Shown: one piece after another, positions 40,716 to 51,400 of the stretch
How the letters are laid out: each line of letters starts with the position of its first letter
Position numbering within the stretch: the stretch's first letter is position 1
From: an uncultured Selenomonadaceae bacterium
Lineage (GTDB): Bacteria > Bacillota > Negativicutes > Selenomonadales > Selenomonadaceae
Direction: 5' to 3'
Assembly: GCA_905236285.1 (NCBI GenBank)
Contig: CAJOPN010000003.1
Span: 1-59,371 of the forward strand
DNA: 59,371 nt
Position numbers and translations under genes: made by a program
The notes under the pieces: model-generated
Databases searched by the model: none
Seen by the model: the letters and a program-made list of their open reading frames with translations, nothing else
Told to the model about the DNA's origin: nothing

Positions 40716-42116
40716 ATGTATAAACCAAAAATCATAATGATAGGTGAAGTCAAAAATAAAAAAAAATATGAAGTCATCGAAAAAACGGAAGTAAAAAAAA
40801 TAGAAAAAATAATCGGTAAAAAAAATTTCGATTACATAGTATTTGAAAAAGATTCGGAATATATGAAATGTCGAGACGAATTAACAAAAAAAATGGAAGG
40901 CAGTCAAATAACGACATTGAATTTTTTGGAGAATAATTCTTTAAAAAATTTTTATTCATACCGCAATCAATATTTGTTGTATGAGATAATATCAAGAAAA
41001 AATATAAATTCATTGCTGGATTATGATTTGTATTTTGCAAACGGACAAATGTATTTGAAACCTTTTTCGCTGTCTCAAACGACAATAGACGGAATAGGAG
41101 CTAAAACAAATTATCCGATGATTGATGAATTTTACGAAAAAATATTTGATTCAGTCAAAAAGTGCGAGCTAAATCATTATGAGGCAATTTTGTTGACGGC
41201 AGAGCGAAAAATTGAAGAATTGAAAGAAATAATTTCATCAACGGAACATATGACGAATGAATATATAATTTTCAATCGTGAGACAGATGAAACGGTAAAA
41301 AAATTATTGCATGAAAAAAAATTTACCAATGCACAAGCAGTAAAATGTATCAACGGCACATATTATTTATTGAATAATCGCAGACAGGAAAATATTTCAG
41401 TATATGTAGTGACGCATAAAAAATTTGAAATGAATCTGCCGCAAGGTTATCAAATAATTCATGCCGGTCGAGAACTTAACAACGATTTGGGATATAACGG
41501 CGACAATTCGGGAGAAAATATTTCAAAATTAAATCCGTATCTTAATGAATTGACGGCGATGTATTGGATATGGAAGAATACAAAAAATGATTATGTCGGA
41601 ACGGCACATTACAGAAGATATTTTTCAGATCGAAACAGTTATCAATTTTCAGCGGAAAGTATTTTGAAAGTTCAACAAGCATACGAATACTTAAAAAAAT
41701 ATGATGTGCTGATTGGCCGTGAAGGAGTAAGCAGCAATACTCAAAGAACATTAATAATGGCGGAAGATTCGGACGGCAATGAAGAAATCGCAATTAAAGC
41801 AATAACAATCATAAAAAAAATGATTGAAAAATATCAATCAAAATATTTGGATGCGTTTGACAAGATAATGAACAGTCAAGGATTTTTTTACTGCAACATG
41901 CTGATAACGAGAAAATATGTTTATGATGAATTATGTCAATGGCTGTTTTCATTTATACTGCCTGCGACTGAAGAATTTTTAAAAGAAGTAAGTGTTGATG
42001 AATTGACGACGAAACAAAAAAGAATTTTGGGATTTTGTGCAGAACGAATGATGTCGGTGTGGCTGTTGAAACAAAATTTAAGACTTTTTGATTTTCCTAT
42101 AATGGTCAACAATTAA
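40716..42116 (+). CDS. DUF4422 (glycosyltransferase-like) protein with a ~220-aa uncharacterised N-terminal extension
   Basis: C-terminal half ISVYVVTHKKFEMNLPQGYQIIHAG...NPYLNELTAMYWIWKNTKNDYVGTAHYRRYF is DUF4422-like; N-terminal half not recognised. Confidence 0.8.
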   Translation: MYKPKIIMIGEVKNKKKYEVIEKTEVKKIEKIIGKKNFDYIVFEKDSEYMKCRDELTKKMEGSQITTLNFLENNSLKNFYSYRNQYLLYEIISRKNINSLLDYDLYFANGQMYLKPFSLSQTTIDGIGAKTNYPMIDEFYEKIFDSVKKCELNHYEAILLTAERKIEELKEIISSTEHMTNEYIIFNRETDETVKKLLHEKKFTNAQAVKCINGTYYLLNNRRQENISVYVVTHKKFEMNLPQGYQIIHAGRELNNDLGYNGDNSGENISKLNPYLNELTAMYWIWKNTKNDYVGTAHYRRYFSDRNSYQFSAESILKVQQAYEYLKKYDVLIGREGVSSNTQRTLIMAEDSDGNEEIAIKAITIIKKMIEKYQSKYLDAFDKIMNSQGFFYCNMLITRKYVYDELCQWLFSFILPATEEFLKEVSVDELTTKQKRILGFCAERMMSVWLLKQNLRLFDFPIMVNN

Positions 42117-42142
42117 AAGAATTGAGTTTCGCGAGGAGCTCA

Positions 42143-43168
42143 TTATTTTTTTTGTTGTTGAGAACGAATTAAATTATTTCTGTAAACATTCATCGAATTG
42201 AAAATATATGACATAAATGCCGAATCGTCTTTTGATTGAGAGAAAAACTTTTTTAAAATATCATCGAGAGCATGAGGAGGAACTTGATTATAAATTCCGC
42301 GCATGTACCAATCAAGACCTTCTTGAATAAAACGATCTATTACGGCGTATCTTAAATCGGGACGTTTCAATAAAATTTCGACGGAATTCATAAATTTATC
42401 CAGGAATTTTACGCCTTCAATCATATCTTTGAGCCATTTATTCATATGTTTATCTAAAATAATTTGTTTTGAACGTGATTGAGATGCATCTTGAAATCGA
42501 TAAATATTGACGATATTGGGAACGCGAACATAATTTTCGGCCAGACAAAGGCATTGAAAACAAAACATAATATCATCACGAGCAGGCATTGTTTGAGGAA
42601 AGTATATATTATTTTCAATTAAAAAATCTCTGCGGCAGAATTTAGTCCAAGGATAACCCCAATAAGCACCTTTACAAAAATTTAAAACTCTTTCGAGAAT
42701 ATTTTTCGTTTCAAATGAAGGTTTATCGACAGGTTTAACTTTTTCGGGAGATTCAATTTTTAAATCGCTCTCGGAATTTTTCATTAAATAATACTTTTCG
42801 GCATGAACAACATCAGCTTGCATATTTTTGGCGACGGAATAAAATTCTTCAAGCGCAGTTTTAGTAAATAAATCGTCGTTGTCAATATTTGCGATATATT
42901 CACCGCGAGAAAAATTTATTGCAATATTGCGAGGCAGAGCCGGACCTCCCGAATTTTTTTTTAATTTTATCAAATGAAACCTTCCGTTAAATTTTGATGA
43001 AAATTTTTCGACAATATTAACAGACTTGTCTGTTGAGCAATCATCAACTGCTATAACTTCAAAATCTTGAAACGTTTGGTTTAAAATACTTTCGAGACAT
43101 TTAGAAATATATTTTTCAGCATTATAAATCGGAATTATTACTGAAATTGCAGGCAACAATAAAATCAC
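42143..43168 (-). CDS. Family 2 glycosyltransferase
   Basis: ISVIIPIYNAEKYISKCLESILNQTFQDFEVIAVDDCSTDKS; DNDD. Confidence 0.92.
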   Translation of the reverse strand: MILLLPAISVIIPIYNAEKYISKCLESILNQTFQDFEVIAVDDCSTDKSVNIVEKFSSKFNGRFHLIKLKKNSGGPALPRNIAINFSRGEYIANIDNDDLFTKTALEEFYSVAKNMQADVVHAEKYYLMKNSESDLKIESPEKVKPVDKPSFETKNILERVLNFCKGAYWGYPWTKFCRRDFLIENNIYFPQTMPARDDIMFCFQCLCLAENYVRVPNIVNIYRFQDASQSRSKQIILDKHMNKWLKDMIEGVKFLDKFMNSVEILLKRPDLRYAVIDRFIQEGLDWYMRGIYNQVPPHALDDILKKFFSQSKDDSAFMSYIFNSMNVYRNNLIRSQQQKK

Positions 43169-44250
43169 TTCCCGAATTTTTTCTTTTTGTTTTGCAACGA
43201 TAAAATTTGCTGCTGAAGCCGGTTGATTTGATTTTGTAATTGAAGATTAGTCAAATAATAATGATTCATCGCCGCAAAAGAATAAATATTCAAATCTTTA
43301 ACATCTTCAAAATCCGGCGGCAATTCTTCGCGTAAAATTAAATCTGAAATTTGAAAAGGGAGCTTTGTATAATAAATTGCTCCCCATTCAATATTTATTT
43401 TTATGACGAAATTTATTACCATATGAATGAATTGATTTTGTTCCGAAAAAAATTTTATTTCTTTCATAAAATTTCCCATTAAAGTTGAAGCATTTATAAT
43501 ATTTTTGACATACTGGCGAAAACTGTCCTGCATTGATAACGGCTTATGCAAAAAAGAATTTTTTCTTACGCGATAAATATTTAAGACATTGGGAATGCGA
43601 ACGTATTTTTTTGCAAGACACAGACAATAAAAGCTGAATATCATATCGTCAATAACTTTTACATTTGGAAATTCAAGATTATTTTCCATAATAAAATCGC
43701 GGCGAAATAATTTGTTCCATACATGCCACGAAAATCTTTTTTTGCAATACAAATTCATTCGCTCAGCTAAATCTTCTGTTTCAACCGTTACTTTTTTTAC
43801 AAATCCACCTTCTTCAAATGTATTTATCTTGAACTTGGTATTTTGATTAATCTCTTCGGAATCATCAAAAGGTTCAAGCCATTTTTCCATATGCAAAACA
43901 TCTGCTGCCGTTTCTTCAGCCGTATTATAAAGAATCTCCAGCGCATTATTTAAAATCAAGTCATCATTATCCAAAGGCAAAATATATTTTCCGCGTGCAA
44001 TTTTCATTCCTATATTTCGTGGAATTGCCGCACCACCCGAATTTTTTTTGCATTTTATTATTTTTAAACGTTCATTAAATTTCGGCATCATATTTTCAAC
44101 TTTTTTAATTGAATTATCGGTTGAGCAGTCATCGACAATAATTACTTCATAATCGTCAAATGTTTGATTCAAAATACTTTCCAGGCATTGCTCAATATAT
44201 TTTTCGGCGTTATACATTGGAATGACAACTGAAATTGCAGGTATTTTCAT
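43165..44250 (-). CDS. Family 2 glycosyltransferase, paralogue of the adjacent gene
   Basis: ISVVIPMYNAEKYIEQCLESILNQTFDDYEVIIVDDCSTDNS; start at internal ATG preceded by GGAG. Confidence 0.92.
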   Translation of the reverse strand: MKIPAISVVIPMYNAEKYIEQCLESILNQTFDDYEVIIVDDCSTDNSIKKVENMMPKFNERLKIIKCKKNSGGAAIPRNIGMKIARGKYILPLDNDDLILNNALEILYNTAEETAADVLHMEKWLEPFDDSEEINQNTKFKINTFEEGGFVKKVTVETEDLAERMNLYCKKRFSWHVWNKLFRRDFIMENNLEFPNVKVIDDMIFSFYCLCLAKKYVRIPNVLNIYRVRKNSFLHKPLSMQDSFRQYVKNIINASTLMGNFMKEIKFFSEQNQFIHMVINFVIKINIEWGAIYYTKLPFQISDLILREELPPDFEDVKDLNIYSFAAMNHYYLTNLQLQNQINRLQQQILSLQNKKKKFGK

Positions 44251-44264
44251 AAATTTTTCTCCGT

Positions 44265-44999
44265 TCATTTGAAAATAATTTTCGAGTAATGTCCCTTTCG
44301 TTCTTCAACAGGCGGAAGTTTCATATAATCGCCGTAAATCTCCGTTAAAATTTTGTCGGCATTGTTCGGTCCGTAAAATTCTGTATCTTCAAATTTATAT
44401 TTTTTCAATGGCAATATATCTTCAATGTAATGTCTTTTACATTTATACGGATTTATTACGGCATAAATTAATTTGTCGCCGTCTTCTTTTATAAAATTTT
44501 GCGGATCAATTTGAAAATTTTTGATTCTACTTTCATATTCTTCAGTAGTAATTAAATTCTTTTTTAAACGACGATTTAAATAATTCAAATTTTCTTCTTC
44601 AATATATGCAGATAATTTATTTGCAGATATTTTTTTTAATTTATATAAATCTAAATTGATTCCCTTGTGTCGATAAAAATTATCTTGAGCAAAAGCCGCA
44701 TTAAAAACTTCCGTCTTCAAATCTTTTAATCGCGCCCATGCATGAAAAAATTTTGGTTCTGTCTTTTCATCTTCAACAAATAAATCATCAGGCAATTCTT
44801 CTCTCAAATAATTTATTGCCTCTTGATAAGAATCTTCAAAGAGATTTAAATCAAAATCGTCGTCCCATTCAATAAAACCTTTATGTCGAACTGCGCCTAA
44901 CAATGTGCCGTAAGCTATCATATAAGGAATATTTTTTTCTTCCAAAATTTTCGCTGCGGATTTTGCCATGTATAATAATCTCTCTTGTATTTTTTGCAC
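44265..44999 (-). CDS. LicD-family phosphotransferase
   Basis: IPYMIAYGTLLGAVRHKGFIEWDDDFDLNLFEDSYQEA. Confidence 0.92.
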   Translation of the reverse strand: MQKIQERLLYMAKSAAKILEEKNIPYMIAYGTLLGAVRHKGFIEWDDDFDLNLFEDSYQEAINYLREELPDDLFVEDEKTEPKFFHAWARLKDLKTEVFNAAFAQDNFYRHKGINLDLYKLKKISANKLSAYIEEENLNYLNRRLKKNLITTEEYESRIKNFQIDPQNFIKEDGDKLIYAVINPYKCKRHYIEDILPLKKYKFEDTEFYGPNNADKILTEIYGDYMKLPPVEERKGHYSKIIFK

Positions 45000-46289
45000 T
45001 CAATCACCTTCTTTATAATTTAAAAGACTTTCAATCATATCAACATCAAAAACCGAAATATTTAAATGCGATTTGACTTCAAGCCGTTCTGCAAATGAAT
45101 CATCAATAAAAATTGCTTTTTGAGATTTTATAAATTCCGATTTTTTTTGTTCTAAATTTAAAACATTTATCGTATCAAAAAGTTCGGAAGATATTTTATA
45201 TTTTTTTAATGTATCGAAAACATTTTCTCTGTGACGAGTCAAAAGATGAATTTTTTTATTTTCATTTACTGATTGATATAAAAATCGAATCAACGTTAAA
45301 TTAACCTTATCGCGAATGATTAAGGTATCATCAAGATCAATATAAATATCATCGTAATTTAAATTAAAATATTTATATCGGCTGATAAAAGCACGTTCAA
45401 CCAAAATTTTCTTGTCATTTAACATCAATTTGACTGATTGTTCATTAAAAGTGAAAATTGTGAGGAGAGGAAAATTCACGCCTAAATTTCTGGTTAAACC
45501 CATTGTTCCCGAAATACGAGCCGAAACTTCAAGTAATTTCAAATTGCCTTCATAATCTTCTTTTAATTGAAAATACCATGCGCCGACAAATTTTAATTTC
45601 TTGTTTAGCGTATCGGCAATTTTTTTTATTTGAGGATTTAAATCAAAAATACGAGATCGAACGCTGATTCCGTTTCTTATTCTCTCACGAGTACGCGGTA
45701 CTGTTAAAAGAAGATTACCTTTAAAGTCCGTGAAACAATCAACCGTGAACTCATTACCGGCTAAATATTCACAAATAATATTTTGCGGGTTATCAGAAAT
45801 ATTTTGAAACAAATCTTCTTGAGAATTAATTTTCAAAGCACCTTGCGAACCTTGACCGATTTCAGGCTTGACAAAGACAGGATATTTATCGACTTCGCCA
45901 ATACTTTCAAAAATTTTCGGAATAAAATTTTCACCTTCAAAAAAATTATAAGTTTTTTTCTTTGAACGACAAATTTCTATTGTCTCCAAAGGTGAACTTA
46001 AAATTTTCGCCGATAAATTATTTTCATTTCGAGACAAAAATAATTGAACGTCATCGTAAGCAGGATAAATATAATCAATAGCATTTTCTTCAAGAATTTT
46101 GTTGAAATCTGAAAGAAAATTTCTATCGGTAATGAACGGAACATTTTTTATATAATTCTCAAAAAGCATTTCGGCATGACAATCAACACTCGTTGCGCCG
46201 AACAAAGATACAAATTTGGAATATTTTAAAGCATGAAAAATTTCAAAAGAAATTTCGGTTCCCGCCGGAAAAATTAAAATTTTAAGCAT
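45000..46289 (-). CDS. ATP-grasp protein fused to a C-terminal HAD-like domain
   Basis: N-terminal PylC/CarB-like ATP-grasp (FVKPEIGQGSQGALKI, ICEYLAGNEFTVDCFTD, LLEVSARISGTMG); C-terminal YIDLDDTLIIRDKVN and IFIDDSFAERLE. Confidence 0.82.
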   Translation of the reverse strand: MLKILIFPAGTEISFEIFHALKYSKFVSLFGATSVDCHAEMLFENYIKNVPFITDRNFLSDFNKILEENAIDYIYPAYDDVQLFLSRNENNLSAKILSSPLETIEICRSKKKTYNFFEGENFIPKIFESIGEVDKYPVFVKPEIGQGSQGALKINSQEDLFQNISDNPQNIICEYLAGNEFTVDCFTDFKGNLLLTVPRTRERIRNGISVRSRIFDLNPQIKKIADTLNKKLKFVGAWYFQLKEDYEGNLKLLEVSARISGTMGLTRNLGVNFPLLTIFTFNEQSVKLMLNDKKILVERAFISRYKYFNLNYDDIYIDLDDTLIIRDKVNLTLIRFLYQSVNENKKIHLLTRHRENVFDTLKKYKISSELFDTINVLNLEQKKSEFIKSQKAIFIDDSFAERLEVKSHLNISVFDVDMIESLLNYKEGD

Positions 46290-47407
46290 TACTTTTTTAA
46301 CTCCAAAATAATTTTACAAATTCGATCGACATCATTCAAATCAAGTTCGGAATAAATAGGAAGTGTCAAAACTCTATTGCTCACATATAACGCAGTCGGT
46401 GTTTGTGATACATCAAATATTCCGTGAAAACATTCAAACGAATTTGTCAAAGGATAAAAATATTTCCGCACATATATTTCATTTTTAGCCAATCGATCAA
46501 AAATTTCATTTCGTGACGCACCAAAAACTTTTTCATCAAATACGACAGGGAAATAAGCATAATTCGATTGAATTTCATCGGGAATTTTATTTAATTTCAA
46601 ACCTTCAATATCAGATAAATTTTCTATGTAACGATCATAAGCGATTTTTCGTTTTGCAATTTCTTCATCAATATGTTTCAAATTGCAAAGTCCCATAACT
46701 GCACAAAACTCATTTAATTTTGCATTTGCTCCGACATCTTCTACACTTTCCGGTCCATTGATTCCGAAATTTTTGAGATTATAAAGTTTTTTACCAATTT
46801 TTTCATTACGAAAACAAGCCGCACCGCCTTCGATTGTATGAAAAACTTTTGTTGCATGAAAACTGAAAATAGAAATGTCACCAAAATTTGCAGTACTGAT
46901 TCCTTTGTAACGAACTCCGAAAGTATGAGCCGCATCATAAATTATTTTCAACTCATATTTTTTTGCAAGACGATCAATTTCTTCGACATTGCATACATTC
47001 CCGTAAACATGAACAGGCATTATTGCACAAGTTTTGTCGGTTATCAATTTTTCGATTTTTGAAACGTCTATCGTATAATTTTCAAAATTTATATCACAAA
47101 ATACGGGAATCAAACCATTTCTGATTATTGCGTGAGTAGTTGATGCAAAAGTAAACGGCGTTGTAATTACTTCATTTCTGCCGTTTTGAAAATTCATCGC
47201 TTGAAGTGAAAGTTCCAATGCCATATGTCCGTTTGTAAATAATTCGATATTTTCGGTTACAAGATATTTTTTTAATTCTGCTTGAAATTCTTTGTGATAT
47301 TTGCCCATATTCGTCAGCCGTCTGCTTTGCCAAATATCTTCTATTAAATCGACATATTCATTTAATGGCGGCATTGATGATTGAGTTACCAAAATTTTTT
47401 CGGACAA
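46289..47407 (-). CDS. DegT/DnrJ/EryC1/StrS aminotransferase
   Basis: ITTPFTFASTTHAIIRNGLIPVFCDIN, IYDAAHTFGVRYKG, FSFHATKVFHTIEGGA. Confidence 0.92.
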   Translation of the reverse strand: MSEKILVTQSSMPPLNEYVDLIEDIWQSRRLTNMGKYHKEFQAELKKYLVTENIELFTNGHMALELSLQAMNFQNGRNEVITTPFTFASTTHAIIRNGLIPVFCDINFENYTIDVSKIEKLITDKTCAIMPVHVYGNVCNVEEIDRLAKKYELKIIYDAAHTFGVRYKGISTANFGDISIFSFHATKVFHTIEGGAACFRNEKIGKKLYNLKNFGINGPESVEDVGANAKLNEFCAVMGLCNLKHIDEEIAKRKIAYDRYIENLSDIEGLKLNKIPDEIQSNYAYFPVVFDEKVFGASRNEIFDRLAKNEIYVRKYFYPLTNSFECFHGIFDVSQTPTALYVSNRVLTLPIYSELDLNDVDRICKIILELKK

Positions 47408-47409
47408 TT

Positions 47410-48369
47410 TTACTTCGCCTCTTTTGATTTTTGATAATTTGACAACTTGCCGGCAAATTTAAAAATAATTTTCTCTTGAGATTTAACCAATTCACTTTCC
47501 ATATCGGAATAAATTTTTAAAAGTTTATTGTCAACTTGTAAACAATTTTCTTTTTTTAAAACTTGAAAGTAATCGAAAATTTTTCTTGATATTGTACTTT
47601 GATATTTATCATTTGTATAATCATTCAATTCAATTTGCATTTTTATCATTTTCAAAACATGACTTGCAAGATATTCTTTGTTGCCGCTTCGCCTCGAAGT
47701 CCAAGATCCGGCATGTCCTTGACGATAGCAGCACATTACGTCAGGTAAATAATGAACCGTTCCGGTAAGTGCCGATAAAATTTGTAAAGGATAATCTCCA
47801 ATATCGGCAGTTACTCTCCATTTCGGCCATTGGACTGCAATATCTCTTTTAACTACCATTGATGCAGTAGGAATTATTATTCCGCCTCCGCCTCCTTTGT
47901 CAATTATAAATTCTACCCTCAAATTAACTTCTTTATCCCAATACCTCGTTTGTTGAACAATTTTTTCATTTGTGATTATATTCGCAGGATGAATTGTCAA
48001 ATTGCAATCAGGATTATTTTCCATGTAATTCACTTGTTTTTGTAATTTTTGTTTATCAATCCAAAAATCATCACCTTCACAAAGAGCAACATATTTTCCC
48101 TTAGCATTTGGCAATAAAATATCTTTCGTAATTCTTACATTTCTGCTGTATTGATTTTCTTTTTGATAGATTGGTTTTATTATTTCAGGATATTTTTTTT
48201 CATATTCTTTTATTATTTCGGCTGTATTATCTGTTGACGCATCATCATGTACTATTACTTCAAAAGGAAAATTTGTTTCTTGATTAACAAAACCTTTTAA
48301 TGCATCTTCTATATATTTTTCATGGTTGTAAGCCGCACACAGTACAGAAACCAAAGGCAAATTATTCAT
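47410..48369 (-). CDS. Family 2 glycosyltransferase
   Basis: MNNLPLVSVLCAAYNHEKYIEDALKGFVNQETNFPFEVIVHDDASTDNT; start moved to the internal ATG to avoid overlap with the next gene. Confidence 0.92.
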   Translation of the reverse strand: MNNLPLVSVLCAAYNHEKYIEDALKGFVNQETNFPFEVIVHDDASTDNTAEIIKEYEKKYPEIIKPIYQKENQYSRNVRITKDILLPNAKGKYVALCEGDDFWIDKQKLQKQVNYMENNPDCNLTIHPANIITNEKIVQQTRYWDKEVNLRVEFIIDKGGGGGIIIPTASMVVKRDIAVQWPKWRVTADIGDYPLQILSALTGTVHYLPDVMCCYRQGHAGSWTSRRSGNKEYLASHVLKMIKMQIELNDYTNDKYQSTISRKIFDYFQVLKKENCLQVDNKLLKIYSDMESELVKSQEKIIFKFAGKLSNYQKSKEAK

Positions 48370-48374
48370 TTTTT

Positions 48375-49718
48375 TTATCCTCTCATGAAAAGATTTATTA
48401 AAAATGCAATGCTCACCAGCCACATTACAGGATGAATTTCCTTAATTTTTCCGCCGATACTTTTCATAAATACGAAACTCACAAATCCGAAAGCAAAACC
48501 GTTTGCAATTGAAGAAGTCATAGGCATCATAATAATTGTAAGAAATGCAGGAAGTGCGTCGGTGAAATCATCAAAATTGACATTTTTAATACTGCTCATC
48601 ATCATTGTGCCGACAAGAATCAAAGCAGGCGAAGTTGCGAAAGCCGGAACCAATCCGATAAGGGGAGCAAAAAGCAAAGAAATTACAAACATAATTGAAA
48701 CGATAACGGCAGTTAAACCGGTCTTTCCTCCTGCGGCAATTCCTGCTGCACTTTCAATATAAGAAGTAACGGTTGACGTTCCGAAAACTGCGCTTGCAAT
48801 CGTTCCTACTGCGTCAGTCGTCAATGCTCTGTCAAGATTTTCAATGTGTCCGTCTTTATCAACAAGATTTGCCTTTTGCGTCAAACCTATCAATGTACCC
48901 ATGTTATCAAAAAGTTCAACGACCGTAAAAGTAAAAATTATTGAAACTATTCCGTAATCCCATGCGCCGATTATATCCAATTTTCCAAAAGTCGCCTCAA
49001 GACTCGGCAATGACGTACTTAAAATATCTCCAATTCCCGAAGGTGACGGAGAAAGTCCCAAAAACATTGAGACGATTGTTGTTGCGATGATTCCTATTAA
49101 AATTGCACCTTGAATATTAAGAGCGACGAGAGCACCTGTAAGTAATAAACTGAAGAGAGATAAAAGAGTTGTCGGTTCACCGATATGTCCCAAAGTTATA
49201 AAAGTTGCCGGATCTGAAATTATAATTCCCGTTCCTTTGAGTCCGATGAATGAAATAAATAATCCGATTCCTACTCCTATTGAATATTTTAAATTTTGCG
49301 GTACACAATTTATAATTGCTTGACGAATTCCTCCGATAGTCAGAATCAAAAATAAAATTCCAGAGAAAAAAACTGCGCCGAGTGCAACAGTCCAATGAAG
49401 TCCCAAAACTCCGCAGACATAATAAGCAAAAAAAGCATTTAAGCCCATACCGGGGGCAAGTGCAACGGGATAATTTGCAAAAATTCCCATCACGAGCGAG
49501 GCAAGTGCGGCAATCCAAATTGTCGAGGCAATCGCTGCTTCTTTCGGCACTCCCGCATCAGCCAAAATGTTCGGATTGACAAACATGATATAAGAAAGTG
49601 CAATAAAAGTTGTAATTCCTGCGATAAGTTCCGTGCGAATCGTCGAGCCTTTTTCATTTATTTTAAAAAAATTTTCCAATGCATTCAAACGAAAACACCT
49701 CTGATTATAAATTTTCAA
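48375..49718 (-). CDS. NCS2-family purine permease (guanine/hypoxanthine/adenine type)
   Basis: TELIAGITTFIALSYIMFVNPNILADAG, PVALAPGMGLNAFFAY, GTSTVTSYIESAAGIAAGGKTGLTA. Confidence 0.93.
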   Translation of the reverse strand: MKIYNQRCFRLNALENFFKINEKGSTIRTELIAGITTFIALSYIMFVNPNILADAGVPKEAAIASTIWIAALASLVMGIFANYPVALAPGMGLNAFFAYYVCGVLGLHWTVALGAVFFSGILFLILTIGGIRQAIINCVPQNLKYSIGVGIGLFISFIGLKGTGIIISDPATFITLGHIGEPTTLLSLFSLLLTGALVALNIQGAILIGIIATTIVSMFLGLSPSPSGIGDILSTSLPSLEATFGKLDIIGAWDYGIVSIIFTFTVVELFDNMGTLIGLTQKANLVDKDGHIENLDRALTTDAVGTIASAVFGTSTVTSYIESAAGIAAGGKTGLTAVIVSIMFVISLLFAPLIGLVPAFATSPALILVGTMMMSSIKNVNFDDFTDALPAFLTIIMMPMTSSIANGFAFGFVSFVFMKSIGGKIKEIHPVMWLVSIAFLINLFMRG

Positions 49719-51325
49719 TTTGTTTCTTCAAAAGGTACTGCATTTAAAATTAAATTCGGATTGTTTTCACGAATCCAGCCGAGCGCCCATTCATTTTCGA
49801 CGAGCAAAACCGATTGATCGTTTCTGTCGGTTACGAACATTCCGCGATCTGCTCCGCGAAGTGATGACGGCGTAACTTTTTTTCCGTCTTCAAATTTCAG
49901 CCAGCGTGCCACTTCAAACGGCTGCATCGTCAATAAAACATCGACTCCGTATTCCGATTTTAAACGATATTGCAAAACTTCAAATTGTAAAGTTCCGACT
50001 GTTCCGACTATATACGATTCAGTTCCTGCACCGACTTGATTAAATAATTGAATCGCTCCTTCCTGCGTGAGTTGTTCTATTCCTTTTGAAAATTGTTTTC
50101 GTTTCATTGTATCTTTGGCTTGAACGCGAGCAAATTTTTCAGGAGGAAATATCGGAAAATCTTCAAATTTAAATTTATGTGATGAATCTGTCAATGTATC
50201 GCCGATTCCGAAAATTCCCGAATCGAATAATCCGACTATATCGCCCGGATATGCCTCTTCAATAATTTGTCTGTCCTGTGCCAAAAATTGTTGAGGCTGT
50301 GAGAGTTTTATCAATTTGTCTTCCTGCGCATGCCAGACATTCATATTGCGTTCAAATTTTCCGGAGCATATTCTTATAAATGCCAATCTGTCGCGATGTG
50401 CAGGATTCATATTCGCTTGAATTTTAAAAACAAATGCCGAAAATTTTTCATCGTCGGGTTCAATTATTCCATCCGTTGACATTCTCGGTGCAGGTGCAGG
50501 TGCCATTTTTAAAAATTCTTCCAAAAAATTTTGTACTCCGAAATTTGTCATTGCACTTCCGAAAAATGTCGGCGTTAAATCTCCTGCATCTATTTTTGCT
50601 TTATCGAAATGTTCTCCTGCCTCATCAAGCAACATTAAATCATCTTGCAAGGCATTAAAATTTTCTTGACCGATTCTTTTTATCATTTCATCAGAATCTT
50701 TTTCAAATATTTCAGATGCTCTTTCTTTTTGTCCGTGTGATGTATCCTCCGCGAACAATTCAACACATTCTTTTTGTCGATCATATACGCCCAAATATTT
50801 GCCGTCAATTCCTATCGGGAAATTCATCGGATAAGTCGGAATTCCCAATACTTTTTCAATTTCGTCCATCAAATCGAGCGGTGCTTTGCCGTAGCGATCC
50901 AATTTGTTCACAAATGTAAAAATTGGGATTCTTCTTTCGCGACAGACTTTGAAAAGTTTTTTCGTTTGAGCTTCAACGCCTTTTGCTGCGTCTATTATCA
51001 TTACTGCACTGTCTACTGCCATAAGCGTGCGGTATGTATCTTCAGAAAAATCTTGATGTCCCGGCGTATCCAGTATATTTATTTTAAATCCGTTGTAATC
51101 AAATTGCAAAACCGAACTCGTTACCGAAATTCCGCGTTGTTTTTCTATTTCCATCCAATCTGAAACGGCATGCCTTTGAGTTTTTCTTGACTTTATCGAG
51201 CCGGCAAGATGAATTGCTCCGCCGTAAAGCAATAATTTTTCGGTAAGCGTCGTTTTTCCTGCGTCCGGATGCGAAATTATTGCAAATGTTCTGCGTTTAT
51301 TTATTTCTTCCAAAATTGTTGACAA
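49715..51325 (-). CDS. prfC: Peptide chain release factor 3
   Basis: FAIISHPDAGKTTLTEKLLLYGGAIHLAGSIK, DWMEIEKQRGISVTSSVLQF, LDTPGHQDFSEDTYRTL. Confidence 0.96.
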   Translation of the reverse strand: MSTILEEINKRRTFAIISHPDAGKTTLTEKLLLYGGAIHLAGSIKSRKTQRHAVSDWMEIEKQRGISVTSSVLQFDYNGFKINILDTPGHQDFSEDTYRTLMAVDSAVMIIDAAKGVEAQTKKLFKVCRERRIPIFTFVNKLDRYGKAPLDLMDEIEKVLGIPTYPMNFPIGIDGKYLGVYDRQKECVELFAEDTSHGQKERASEIFEKDSDEMIKRIGQENFNALQDDLMLLDEAGEHFDKAKIDAGDLTPTFFGSAMTNFGVQNFLEEFLKMAPAPAPRMSTDGIIEPDDEKFSAFVFKIQANMNPAHRDRLAFIRICSGKFERNMNVWHAQEDKLIKLSQPQQFLAQDRQIIEEAYPGDIVGLFDSGIFGIGDTLTDSSHKFKFEDFPIFPPEKFARVQAKDTMKRKQFSKGIEQLTQEGAIQLFNQVGAGTESYIVGTVGTLQFEVLQYRLKSEYGVDVLLTMQPFEVARWLKFEDGKKVTPSSLRGADRGMFVTDRNDQSVLLVENEWALGWIRENNPNLILNAVPFEETN

Positions 51326-51400
51326 ATAAATTTCCTCCTCATATTTTGGATTATGCCGCAGAAATTATATAACAAAGATTATAAAACGTCCAGAATTTTT

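Noticed and set aside
42119-42155. Possible terminator (TGAG...CTCA then T8) between convergent DUF4422 and GT2 genes
   Set aside because: Stem of about 4 bp is too short to support from sequence alone.
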